Of a stretch of DNA of 64,000 nt, positions 1 through 11,684 are shown piece by piece. Every line of letters starts with the position of its first letter. Position 1 is the first letter of the stretch. Below the pieces are notes generated by a model that was given only the letters and a program-made list of their open reading frames with translations, ran no database searches and had not been told where the DNA came from. This DNA comes from Verpa conica (Eukaryota; Ascomycota; Pezizomycetes; Pezizales; Morchellaceae): positions 2,356,001-2,420,000 of the forward strand of contig JAUFSD010000001.1 in NCBI GenBank assembly GCA_033030425.1. Reading direction: 5' to 3'. The position numbers and the translations under genes were made by a program.

Positions 1-1674
1 CCCCTATTAAAAACACCTTGAGTGATTTGTTTTTTCTTGGAGATTCAGAGTCCTCGGATTATCTCAGCAGTGATGCCTCAGTTTCATCAGAGGATAGCGA
101 GTTTCCTATCATCAGTGGGGAAGATCTTGAGAAGATACTCGAGGAAGCAAAGGGAACGGTCCAGTTCCATAAGTGGCAAAATTCACCTGCGTCTATGCAC
201 CAAAAGGAGTTTAAAAATTTAATTAATCTACATAGGTTTGCTAAGGAGTCTGAAACCAAGAATCAGGAACGCTGGAGATCTAGAGAGAAGGTAGAAAAGT
301 CTAGAGGTATAAAAGTAGCTGCTGCATCAGGTGCGATTTGTTCGCCCAAACAGCCTGATGCCATGCCTACGGGGTCTACATTGAGAAGTGTTCCCTCAAG
401 GAATGAACTCCCTATCCCACCCAAAAATCCAAAAGTGAAGCGACAACCAATTTTTAAAGAAAACGAATGCACTTATATCACACCTGATGATATAAAATTT
501 TTGAGGGAGCTCAAAATAAAGTTTGCTCAAGGAGAGTTCATTCAACAAACTCAACTAAAAATGGAACCTGCTCTTTCATCTGAACCTGCTACTAAAAACA
601 ACCTGAAGTCGCTAGAAAGTATGTCTCTGCGTGATACTCTGCTGACTGCTAAACCTCCCACTGGTATTAGCTACCGTACTAATAATGAGTATGGAAATTC
701 ATTCCTTGAGCGCAACGGAGAAATATTAGGCGGAAACACAGAACAGTCACAGAAATATCACAATGGACCAGTACCAAAAAGGCACTATTTGACAGCCCAA
801 TCCGGGGATATTTCCTTCCACCCAGGGAGTGCTGGGGACCATCCATTTTTCCAAACAGTCAAATCTGCATTCTTCAAGAAGCTTGTGATTAGCACAGGAA
901 GGTTTTGGAACCCAGGGGCAAAATTTTCTCTTAGCGGTTTTTGGGTTACAGAGAGCCTATTTATCACAGCACTGAACTTCCATCCCTGGGCCCCGAGTAC
1001 CGCCGTCAAGTCTCTTCAAGACCAAATTGAAGATTTTCAATCACGTAATAACAGTGTAGATATTTTTGTTTCTAATAGTTATATCAATTGGCTTGGTCCT
1101 AGTGAAGACCAGGAGGCAATCAAAGTAACTTTGAGGGCATGGGATGCCTCTGCAAGATTAGCAATATTTGAACCTGAGGACAAAAAGAGGGTCACTAAAA
1201 ACTTTGTTGGAATTGATACACTGATTGAAGAAGATGCAGCGTATAGTTACAGTGGGGTGCATATTGCTACCGTTGGATACAACCCTCTAGATGTAGCAAG
1301 GGATGACCCCTTGGGGTTAAGAGTTCTTGTACCAGACCACCGATCAGTTACTTTTGGTGATATCACGATCTCCGAGGGTCTTCGCAAAAGTACTCAGTCG
1401 TCTCCGGTTTTTGCTAGGCTAGATTCAGGGTTTTCACATGGTTCATATGGACGGATGTGTATAGTCATGGAAGGGACCAAGAATTCGGGTTCTATTATTG
1501 GCATCGGTATTTAAGAGGCAGACCCCTAAGTTGAACTTTGATGTACTGACAATCACTACAGTGAGTGGACAATGCGAAGAACGTAGCCTACAATGGCCTG
1601 AGGCCCTGAGCGATTTCATTAGTACCTTTCCCAATGGGTTTAAAGCTGAGTTGAGGAGACTTTTGAGATCCTGA
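1..1674 (+). pseudogene. Protein with degenerate trypsin-like domain, 5'-partial, frameshifted
   Basis: The reading frame is open to the left edge with no ATG in its first 60 codons, so the gene starts outside the window or in an upstream exon. The first ~270 residues are low-complexity and Ser/Lys-rich. The C-terminal ~220 residues look like a chymotrypsin-fold domain: GFWVTESLFITALNFH carries a candidate catalytic His (residue ~322 counted from base 18), and WDASARLAIFE (Asp ~376) resembles the DxDLAxL strand. Near the expected Ser site only HGSYGRMCIV is seen, so activity is doubtful. The frame stops at 1512-1514. From about 1465 the next frame is open and reads on through KRQTPKLNFDVLT to a TGA at 1672-1674, which looks like the true C-terminus after a 1-nt insertion. 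The family assignment is inference. A short intron is a less likely explanation, because no clean donor/acceptor pair gives the join. Confidence 0.5.
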
Positions 1675-2906
1675 AGGGTGATTCGAGATGTACATTTCGG
1701 TGACAGATTAATGTGGATGCTGTGCTAGTGGTATAAATTATAGGTGTGCACCTTTTTTCAGTCGTTCTTATTTTATCTCTGGGTAGAAAACCCAGTGATC
1801 ACTAAAAAGATGTTAAATGGGGAGAAATTTGCTAGAGGGGGGTAACCTAAGTGCGTATCTCGTAGAGTAATCAAACACGAATGCAGACTAGCTATATCTC
1901 TGTAGGTCGTGTTGTAGATCTTCCTAAATAGCCCGGGTCTTCACCTTGTCATTTTGGCGAGACCTCCACAGCGGGTCGACCACGGCCCGATATGGAGGAT
2001 ATATAGGAGTAGGAGTACGCCCCTAAGACAGTAATAGACTATCGTGCTTTCTATTTTCCACAGGTTGAATTTTACCTTTATGAGTGATCGGTTATGACTA
2101 GGATTTTTTTTTTACCTTTCAAGTTAAATGGATAGGTAATTAGGGAATTTTAGGGTATGGTTATAAAAAAAATTCCATATTTAGGAATGGAAACCGACAA
2201 GGGTAATTATATGGACTTGTAGAAATTTCATAGGTAAACATAATTGTGGGGGAGTGTACTTAAATGAAAGTCAGCGGGGAAAAAAAAAGATGAGTTTAGT
2301 GAGCCGAAGGATCTGAAAGAGAGGGGGGGGGGTGGGCTGAAAGAGGCTAGGGTGTAAAGAATGGACTCACTACTACTTGTGAGGGAGCAATAAGTAGAAA
2401 GAAAACCTAGAACAAGCAAGAATATACAACCTATAGGCATAGAATAGGGATCTGAGCGGATTTATAGAGGGGGGAGGTACGGGTGCCTCACAAGGACATA
2501 TTTAGAGTACAACGCACTAAAAATCATTGATATATCCTCTGGTATAAATATCGAGAAACGTGAAACCTTAGATTCGAGGTCCTTATTGGTCCTTCGCACT
2601 ATCGACAAAAATTCTAGCAGTATTTGCCACTGGAATCCACTGTCTAACACATCGATATGAAAGAAAGATGTAGGAGACTATTTGTACTGGGTTTTTTTCA
2701 TGCTATAACCTCTACTACATGTGATATTCTTATACCCAGAACTAATCAAACTATTGGTAGATGAAAAGGTAAAAAAACTTAAAGAAACAGAAAGAAATGA
2801 GGGAGAAAAAACATAACTCGAATCAAACCGGTACGCCATTCATACAGCCAATTTATCCTAAAGAACGTACCAGTCTCCGATGCTCGTAAAAAAAATTTAA
2901 ACTTAC
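1675..2906. other. Intergenic region between convergent genes
   Basis: This 1.2-kb AT-rich spacer lies between the 3' ends of the protease-like gene (+) and the EST1/SMG7 gene (-). It has several A/T runs and a G-rich run near 2321-2335. The short open frames on the minus strand (2228-2650) show no recognisable protein character. No gene is called here. Confidence 0.6.
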
Positions 2907-5855
2907 CTACTCCCGTTCCTTCCCCCTCGAAAACATCGATGAGGGTGTACCACTCCCAAATACTGTACCTTGGCCATTTGGTGGTGTCTCGTGGTTGGCA
3001 TTATGAGAACTACCCCAACTTCCCCCTACTGTTCCTGGGTATGGTATATACGGGCTTTGATGCTGCGGGCGTGCATCCATATCGCTGTCAGGAAAGAAGA
3101 GACTGGACGGATCAGGCATAGAGGATAGCACGGGGGATTTATTATTATTTTGAGGAAGAATCCAATCAGAGGGTGCAGAAGATACAGTCGTATTTTTTGG
3201 AGAGTTCGTCTCAGAGACCGGATTATGGGAATGTTGCGGGTGCGTTGGTGTAGTAGGAAGATCCTGGGAATGGGCAGAAGAGTAGTGGAGTGGAGGCTGA
3301 TGGGTTGTTGTAAAGTTTTGCACAATTGCGGCGAGGTCTTTAGCGGTGTAGAGGTTTCCGGCTGGTGGTGAAGCTGTTGACGGCTTCTTCGCTGGTAGAA
3401 AAGGCATTGTCTCGGGGGTCTTTATTCTTGGCATTTCAGGAATTCCATCATGGCGTTCATGATCCTTACTACCTCTACGGGTGGCGCGACGCCGCGCTTC
3501 CTTTTTCTTCTTTCGACCAGAAAATAGAATCTCTTCATCATCTTCGGATGATGGGTCTTCACGCGGGCCAACTAGGGAGTCGACCATTCTGTTCATAATA
3601 CTCATAGTTTCTGAACCTGCAGTAGACTCAATAATACTTGTGCCACCATGGGCAAGGACGCTTTCCGCGGCACATGGGGCATCGTTTTCGTCGTCTGAGT
3701 ATTCATCTTCGCGGGACTGAAATGTGGATTGATGAGGGATGTTAGAGATGCCGGGGGTTCCCATTCTTTCATATGTAGGAGAGACTGCAGAGGTGCGATA
3801 GAGAGAGTTCATCCCTATTGATGGGGTGCTAGTAAGAATTCCGTCTTCTTGATATGTTATTGTTCCGTTAACTATGGTGATTGGAACGTTCTAGATAAGA
3901 TCCGTTAATTAGTATATGAATTAGGAAAACTATTGCACAAAGTTAAACCAAAGAGAGATCTACCTCTTTAGCACATAAATGGCCACCATCTTCGAGCAGA
4001 AACAATATCCTTGCTAGCATTTCATCATTAGGATGTGCATGCTCTGTCGGTTCATCTCCCCAGTTAAATTTCTTCTCTCCATTGACTACATCAAACGGTA
4101 AGAACCCAATAGTGTCATCATCCTCGTCTAAAAGATATTCCAGGTGGTGCAAACGCTCAACTGGGAATGTTGCTGCAAGGAGAGACAGTGTATTCGCGTA
4201 CGTTTGCCAAAGTTGTTTTATTAGAACCGACATAGACGTGTCAGCCAATTGGTCGGTCAAAGTCTGATGGCACACCCGTAACCAGGTCGAATATAGCCTC
4301 AGCCCAGGGAGCATACGCCTGCCTACTGCTGAAACATTCTGAGCTTCGCTCTCTGTTTTGTCCCCTACTACACGCTCAAGCTCGGGCTGGAAGACTTGGT
4401 GGAGGGTTGTGAATGTAGTAATATTCAACCGAAGAAAGCTAGCATGAGCACGAGCGAACCCACGTTCTGAGTAGCTTATTAGCTATGAACGGTTGACCTC
4501 TCAGATACAGGGATTTTAGACCTTTTGACCTCTCAGCTGCATAGAACTGCGCTGCAATGTTAATAAGAACTAGCTTGCTTAACATGCCATTCGATAGTGT
4601 ACGCTCTTTCAAGTCGAGAGCAAGCTGCGTCAACATCTCACTTTCTAATGCTTCATATTCCGAGAACCTAGTAAAATTGTTCAGTGGGATTCTATCTCGT
4701 TCCTAAAGTTTGAACTCACTCTTTTCCAGTGAAACACTTCGCATGAAGTCTCACGAATAGAGAAACTAGCTCACTAACAACCTGCTCTTCTTTTCTTACA
4801 AGATTAACTCCCAAATTTCCAGCTTTATGAGCTTTGAGAACCTTTCGGAAACCAAGTCCTAAATTATCGCCAGCCTCTGGGAATGGTTCTGCAACAGAAA
4901 GGGCACGATACAGATGATAAGTTGCAGAAAGATTTGACCCTTCATTCAAGGCTATAACCGCAAGCTGGTTGTGGGGCGAACCCGACGATGGGACAAGTTT
5001 CTTGGCAAGTGTATAGTAGCCAGTTGCTGGGCCCCAATTCTTTGGGCTTTGTGAAGCCTCCCGATATCGAGACAAGTCACCAAGGAATACAAGAGTGCGA
5101 TGGCATGAACGTATCACATTATTCTTGGTACTGATATCACAATCCGCAGGTCCGTTTGAGGGGGTATCGACGATAGGAACGTTAGCTGTTTACCAAAACC
5201 AAGCGAGGAAACCATGGTACGCACTGGAAAGGTTGAACTTCCGGACTACCCAGTCTAACTCTAACACTCCAAAGTGTGAAACCAGCCTCTGGATGAAACC
5301 ACGATAGAAGCGGGTAGCTTGCTTGATGAAATTGACGAACGCATTTTGGAGCTTCCGTAGTTCAACAGGTTTCTTTCTACCATTCGCTTCCCGGAACTAG
5401 ATTTACGGTTAAGACTTGGGGGAAAAAACTCTAGGAAGCTATTATTTGCGCTTTCTAACCTGGTTGAGGATGTTTCGGTATCGCTCAATGATTTTATGGT
5501 GCTTGTTCCAGATGCGGCCTTCAACGTCCTGGTCAAGCGCAAAACGTGGGTCGACAAAGACAATGTTTACATATGCTTCGCGCAGTCTGGGGTTTTAATT
5601 TAAAACCAATCAACAACATGCCCCTACAAGATTTAAGGATGTCTGAATAACGTACTGTGAGATTGCATGCTCGAGATTGCGCCCTGCAGGCTGATCCTGA
5701 AGGATAACTACTAATTCCTTCTCCCAACGGAGAGCTGTCCTACAAGCACTGAGCTCCTGTAGATCTTCGTGAAGGTATAAAGGGAGGGGATTGTGGAGTG
5801 TAAAGAACGAATTAACTCGTTATACACACCTCCAAAGATCTTCGGCGCCCGCCAT
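2907..5855 (-). CDS. EST1/SMG7-family protein (14-3-3-like TPR), multi-exon
   Basis: The start is the ATG at 5853-5855 (MAGAEDLW) and the gene is read through about nine exons to a stop at 2907-2909. Exon 2 (about 5656-5776) gives RWEKELVVILQDQ. Its GTACGT donor joins the exon at 5586 (LREAYVNIVFVDPRFAL), followed by FVNFIKQATRFYRGFI and the segment SCHRTLVFLGDLSRYRE...NWGPATGYYTLAKKL. That last segment, with PHNQLAVIALNEG after it, is the hallmark of the EST1 / SMG5-6-7 helical (14-3-3-like plus TPR) domain. The C-terminal ~300 residues are low-complexity, with a basic stretch and many Ser/Pro/Thr. Family members act in telomerase recruitment or nonsense-mediated decay. No PIN domain is seen, which favours the SMG7/Ebs1/Est1 type over SMG6. 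Exon edges are by eye; the family call is strong and the exact function less so. Confidence 0.85.
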
Positions 5856-7999
5856 AAGTAATACTTGCGGTATTAGAAACTTGCAAATCACTCCCTGACT
5901 ACTGCTCGTCAAAAATCACCGGATGTTATGTGGTATAGTAGATCAGTTGTCTGGATGGCCATCTGTGACATGTGAGAGAGTGAGCGGGAGATATGAGAAG
6001 ATACGAAGTAGGAGTGACGCTGTTTGTGTAGGCACCACCGGCGACAACATGAAAGTGTCGGAAATTTACCGGGTAACCCATTTTAGGTTTTTCTTGGCTA
6101 CTTGGCATGTGACACCGGGAACTGTCTTAGAATGCCATTTAGAAGGCGTAAGAGGCGTATAAGGTATGAGGGAAACAAGTATCACTTTTCGCTTAAGCAC
6201 TATTGATATTGAGGTTCTAATTATGCATTTGATCTACATGTACCTACCTACAGTATTAATCGGGGGGAACAAAGAAAGATTCGAGGGACTAGGAGGGCAC
6301 ATGAGGTCAGAGGCCGGGTAATATTAGAAGACCCTCCAAGAGGGCAGTAGGACGAGGCTTGTCAGAACCAAGCTACGTATATATCTTGACCTCCTTAGGC
6401 TCTCTTGCTACTCTTAGAACCTAACCTGCTAGATATCTACATATTTGTCAGCTATATTTTTATAACGCATATGGCGAGATTATTTACCAGACTTCCAATC
6501 GTTGGCTTGCATATCAATTACCACTACCAGAGACGGACTAATTATAGCCAATCTACCGTAATTGAGGACACAAAATTCAAGTATTAGCACCGATAAAAAG
6601 ATTTCAAGTTTGAATTAATTATAATAGGTAAAAATTTCTCTTTATGATACCTAATGGCTGAGTGATATATCGTAGTTCCACCCTATAGAAACCTATCCTT
6701 ACCATACTTCCAGTGGCTCCTGCGAATTAAATTGGTAAAGAAATCCACAAAGCTCCCGCCTCTACTATAACCCCAGCTATCCCTAGGCACCGAAAATTAG
6801 AATAAATTCTCCCCGGTCTCGCTTTTAGGCACTAAGATGAACGCAAAGTTCATACGACTTTCTAGCCCCGGTTAACACCTTATCAATCTCTTAGTCTTGC
6901 TATAAATTCTAACACCTACTAAAATTAACGCACGGCCGAATTTCATTGAGCGTTGTAGTTGGGCCGTGAATCGCTTAAGATAAAGCATCTTGGCTTAAAC
7001 CGTAGATGAAGTCAATTGTAGCTATATTTATTATCCTCTCTAATATACTAAGCTCCACTAGGTTTTGTGGTGCAATCGAGATAAAATACTGTCTTAGTAG
7101 GAAGTGTTAGGTCGACTGATAAACTTATTGGTTATAAGGAGGACCATGTAGAAAGGTTCGAGATGTATTTGAGTCCTATTTACTAACCCCCAAAGCTAGG
7201 TGCTTCAGTAGAGCCGCGTAATAGTGTTGTATATAAAGTGCACGGGGTTTTTCTACACCTTCTTTTAATACAGAGGACTGGGTTTAAAGGGCTGTCACAG
7301 TATAGTGCTAGCATGTTATGAACCTAATGAAGTCTAAGGAGCTGTTACATAAAAGCAGCGCTAGGAAGGGTTGAGAAAGGGGCTGAGTAAGAGCCTGCCT
7401 AGAAACAGCATCCCCCATCAAAAACAGTATTATCTTCACAACTAAATAAGTTGAGTATTACCCGGAAAGACCGGCCAATGTTTATAAATTCATAAGTAAT
7501 CACTCGTAACCCGAGTCATCACAGTCAGATCAATACCCAAAGATCAACAAATCATCGTCAGAACTTAACCGATGGAGAAATTGTATGCTCTACTTCGGCT
7601 AACACGACCGAAAACTCATGATTATTATTGTTATTTTGTTTTTTTGCGGGGTGGTTGTTCACACCGTCTATATAATCGTGTAGTTATAACACCAATTATA
7701 TACCTCATCCCCTAACGTCCTTTTCTTTTAAGAGGATTTTCGAGCTTCTAGTAAGTACTCGGGTATTATGAGGGAGTCGTAATTCAGGTTCATTTAAGTT
7801 CACACGGAAAAAATAGACGGTAATGGTTTCATTCCTTTCGCCTTTGATCGAATCCTCTCCAAAGAAGCAGAATCTTTTGAACCCGTGTTGAAGCAGTCCC
7901 AAACCCTCTCATCGCTCCATTGTTAACGCCTTTACATGCATTATATCCGTGTTGAATTTGTTTACACGTTTTTTTTTATATAGAGAAAGAGCAACAAAT
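5856..7999. other. Intergenic region, AT-rich
   Basis: This 2.1-kb stretch lies between the start of the EST1/SMG7 gene and the end of the adenosine kinase gene. It carries only short, uncharacteristic open frames (for example near 5923-6162 and 6405-6587) and T-rich runs around 7640. It must hold the promoter of the EST1/SMG7 gene, but no specific element can be named. I see no RNA gene or repeat. Confidence 0.5.
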
Positions 8000-9533
8000 T
8001 TAAGTAGACTCGGAATAAACTTTCTTCTCAGTGGGGTAGCTATATTGGTCGTATTAGAGAAAGACCCAGGATAATACAGGGTATACAGGCACTTACGCGG
8101 GGCCAAGTTCCCTAATTCCCCAACTAGCAAGCCATTGTCCCATATCGACAGCTGTCTTCAATTCCTTGCCCTGAACGAGTCCAGCGAGGAAGCCACCAGC
8201 AAAGGCGTCACTAACTACGTATCAGCACCGCCAACAAATCATATAGGGGGGTACATACCCAGCACCGTTGGTGTCAACGATATCTTTAGCATCAATAACC
8301 CTCACAGGCTGGCTCGAAACAGTAGGCTCATCACCACCAACGACAATAATTGTGGGGTCAGTCCCCTGGGTAATGATAACAGTACGAGGGCGGGAAGTGT
8401 TCTTCTTAGGCAGTGCTGCGATGGCCTTGGCGATTGCAGTAATGTCCTTCGTCTGGGTGGGACTATTAGTAGTGGTGACGATGGCAGGGGCAGGCACACA
8501 CACATCCAGGCCATGGGAATCGGCGTAGGCGATGGCTTCTGATTCGTTACCGATCAGATAGTCACAGTAAGGGAGAACTGAGTCAAGCTGTTCTTTATAG
8601 AATTGGGGGAGGAACGGAGCGGACAAGTTCATGCTGAAGATCTAATATAAATCAGTTAATAAAGCTTTGCTAGGTTTCTTTTAGGATAAGGACCTTATTT
8701 GTCTCAGCAGCATGCTCTCCGAGAGCAAGGATTGCTGGAACGCAGACAGTCAAGTGGAATCCACCGACATAAAAGACTTTTGCATTCTCAACATATGACC
8801 AGATCTCGGGAGACTTGAGATGCTCAAGCTTATAGTGGTTTGCAGCAGCAAGTTCAGTGACCATGGAGCGTTCATGGCCGGTGATAATGACACCACAGCG
8901 CCCGGTGAGCTGTTCCTCATCAATACGGTACTTTGTGAGGATACCTTCCTTCACACAAGCAGCACTAAGCTGCTCACCGAAAGCGTCTTTTCCAATGCAG
9001 CCGACATATACGACTGATTTTGGCGGGAGAGCGTACTATTTCCCCAGTAGAAGTTAATCCTAGGCCCTCTATCATTTTGAGTGGATTTTAAATTGAAAAA
9101 TGGCACACCTGAGCACCACGGGCAGCATTTTGTGCAGCTCCTCCAGCGAGGTACTTAGGATGGAACTTAGTTGTAATATCATCATATAGGGGGAGATGCT
9201 TCTCCTCGGCAAGGATTGCATCGTTGGACTTGAGCCCATATTCTTCTAGGAGTTCCTTGGTACTGTAGTGGAAATCAGACAATTGAGTGATAAGTTAAAA
9301 TGAGGAGAATATGGATTTTATACCCATTGACCTGAATGTCTGTCGAGTAAAAACGAGATATATTAGCCATCACTCATTAGACCATATTCCTAATATTTAG
9401 ATTCACAAAAGTAGACGACAGCCCAAAAAGTCGAGTACTACATATGAGAAGCTACGGGGAGAGTGGGATGGGAAAGTGGTAGACACTCACCAAGAAGGGG
9501 GTTTCCCAAGCAGAGGAGTGGGTATTCAGACAT
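8000..9533 (-). CDS. ADO1: Adenosine kinase (PfkB family)
   Basis: The enzyme phosphorylates adenosine to AMP, salvaging adenosine and removing the by-product of the SAM/methyl cycle. The start ATG at 9531-9533 opens MSEYPLLCLGNPLL (exon 9491-9533). A 16-nt exon (9324-9339) and an exon beginning at 9262 then give DIQVNGTKELLEEYGLKSNDAIL, the standard N-terminus. Later exons give the substrate-binding YLAGGAAQNAARGAQ, the middle domain with VFYVGGFHLTV, and CDYLIGNESEAIAYA. The PfkB signature 2 is split by an intron: DTNGAG joins DAFAGGFLAGLVQGK, with the catalytic Asp in GAGDAF. The last exon (8000-8039) reads AYPTEKKVYSEST then a stop. All main motifs are present, so the gene looks functional. 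Confidence 0.93.
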
Positions 9534-11684
9534 TTTGAGTTTTTGGGGTGGAGTTGAAGTAAAAGATGTGTTGATTGAGTGAGGAACAGTTGGTGGGGCA
9601 GAGAACGAGGGGAAGATTCACTAAAATCGCGGGGCAATAGAGGGGCTTGGTGGGTTATCTACGAGTTGCTACGGCGACATGCATGGTTGGGAATTCAACC
9701 TGTCCTTCATATAGAAATGTCTCGGAAATGCGGTCGATTTGTTTATCCTGCCCCTGATCGAGTAAAGCCACCGTTGGTCCGCGGTACCAGGAATCGTGGA
9801 ATATGGTTGGTCTTGGTCTTTTTTTTTTACATACTCCAGGGAAGCTTACTAAAGAAAGTCGGGCCAGGTTTGCGGCTTAATGTGCCAATTATGGTGGTAA
9901 GGCTAATGCCTTGGCGTGACTACGTTTGATACATGTACTTATAGTACCACTGTGGCTCCACCTGAGCAAATATCGCTATTGAGGCCCTGGGAGTAAATCA
10001 GGCCATAAGGGTTCTAGCCTGATTATATAGGTTCTACAGGAAAAGTTCAATGGGATAAAAAGAGAACATGCCCCTGTCGAGGGACCTCTGGGATATTATG
10101 AAGCCAAAGATTCGTTAATAGGTAATTATGTGGATACTACATGTAATAATTTACGCAAGCCTTCTCGAGTGCAAGACAAAAAGCTCAGTGCTGTCTGCTA
10201 ATGGTTTCTGTATAAGGCTCTGGGCTCTTTTAAAAGGTTCCGGCTTTTTCTCATTCCGTCTCCTTTAGTTTCTTATTTGAGTTACCTAGCGGTTTTTCAT
10301 CTAGAACGCTTAAGGCGTCTCTCTATAATGTAATCTTGGGCATCGAGAGATCGGGGGCGTGGTTTTAGCGGGATGACCAAATCTTGGCAGGTATGGCATT
10401 GTAGTCTTTATTCTGATATAAGGGTAATTGTACTGAAGTGGAAAGGACCAGCCCTAGTGAAAATAAGTGCTCATCTATAGAGCAGCGCAACAGCACGTGA
10501 CAACAAGCCAAAGCAACTACCATGGGCCTTGCCATAAATAGAGGCTGAGTCTTGAGCAATTCTATGAGTAACTTTGTTGTGCTGAGTGATACAGCCAGAT
10601 GTGGTTAGTATCCTCTACGGCTGTTGCCTGAAGCGGGGGTATTTGCGGACATTCAGCCATCACCTTCAGACTATGCATCGTCCAGCATCATCCTCCCGGT
10701 ATCAAGTGTTCAGACGACGACCGTGAAACCCGCCAGCGCCGAAAAGCAGAGTGCCAGCAGAGAACGGCGAGCACCTTGCCGCCACACACCCTGTCCGTGT
10801 CGGGCACACCGCCGCCCGCCCGTTCATTCACCAACCACCCACCCAGCCGAGCAAGGAGGCAGTAGCGGGCAGGAATAACCAAGAGCAGCCAGCCAGCAGG
10901 AAGCGGACACACTCGGTGTCACTCGCTCCTCACTACCACCCACACTCACTGGCTCTCACTTTTCTGGCTTGACCTGTCTTTTAGCAAAGTCTCTCCCCTT
11001 CTCTACATAAGTCTTTGATAAGTTGTAATCCACGAACGAGTACTCGAACTACATATACACTCTGCTTGCCACAGCAGCAGTGTGTGGCTGGCTTGTACGC
11101 GCCTTCCCTTACTTTCCATAACAGGGTTTTTTCTCGTTCATTCCTTCATTCTCGCACCCTCACTCTTCCCCTTCTTTTCCACCCTTCCCTTCCTTCGCTT
11201 CAGTCCGCTGCCTGCCTCGCCTCGCCTCGCCCACCCATCCAAGAAAAAAGCCAAGCAGCGAGCACTGCTGCACCGGGGCCCCCATCCAGACACAACCACC
11301 ACCTCCTCCTCACGCGCTTTTGCTCACTCGTCGTTCCCACAACAACAACGTCAACCCCGACACCTAAAAATTTAGAGGTGTACGCGGAAAAGAGCCGCCT
11401 CGCGTCGTCCATCTCAACAACCACCACACCCCCCGTCTGTTGCTCTGGTACCGCCAACCGCGACTTGCCACCAACCAAAATCTACACAGCAACCAGATAG
11501 CCCACCCCCCCTTCGTTCCTTTAAAACTTGCGCAACTGCCCTAACCCTCCACGTCGACCGAGAGACACGCGGTGATCGCGTTCCTCTCACGGCGCATCTT
11601 AACCCCCCCCCCCCCTAGAAATCATCTAATCCATCTCGCATCTCGGCTTATTATAAGCCATCGAAAAAAAAAAAGTTGTTCGCC
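9534..11684. promoter_or_regulatory. Divergent intergenic region and long pyrimidine-rich leader of the SNF2-type gene
   Basis: This 2.15-kb spacer lies between two divergently transcribed genes. The half next to the adenosine kinase gene is AT-rich without clear features. From about 10,980 to 11,684 the plus strand is C/T-rich, with a C-run near 11,604 and an A-run just before the ATG, as in long 5' leaders of fungal regulatory genes. The open frames across 10,624-11,500 lack domain character or begin at non-ATG codons and are not called. Transcript boundaries cannot be placed by eye. Confidence 0.45.

Noticed and set aside
1838..1860. Similarity between GGGGGGTAACCTAAGT here and GGGGGGTTCCTAAGTT near 24,317
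   Set aside because: The shared stretch is short and rests partly on a G-run; not enough to call a dispersed repeat.
11015..11500. 161-codon open frame upstream of the SNF2-type gene
   Set aside because: It begins at a TTG codon and its Ser/Pro/Thr composition follows from the C/T-rich leader DNA. There is no domain and it overlaps frames on both strands.
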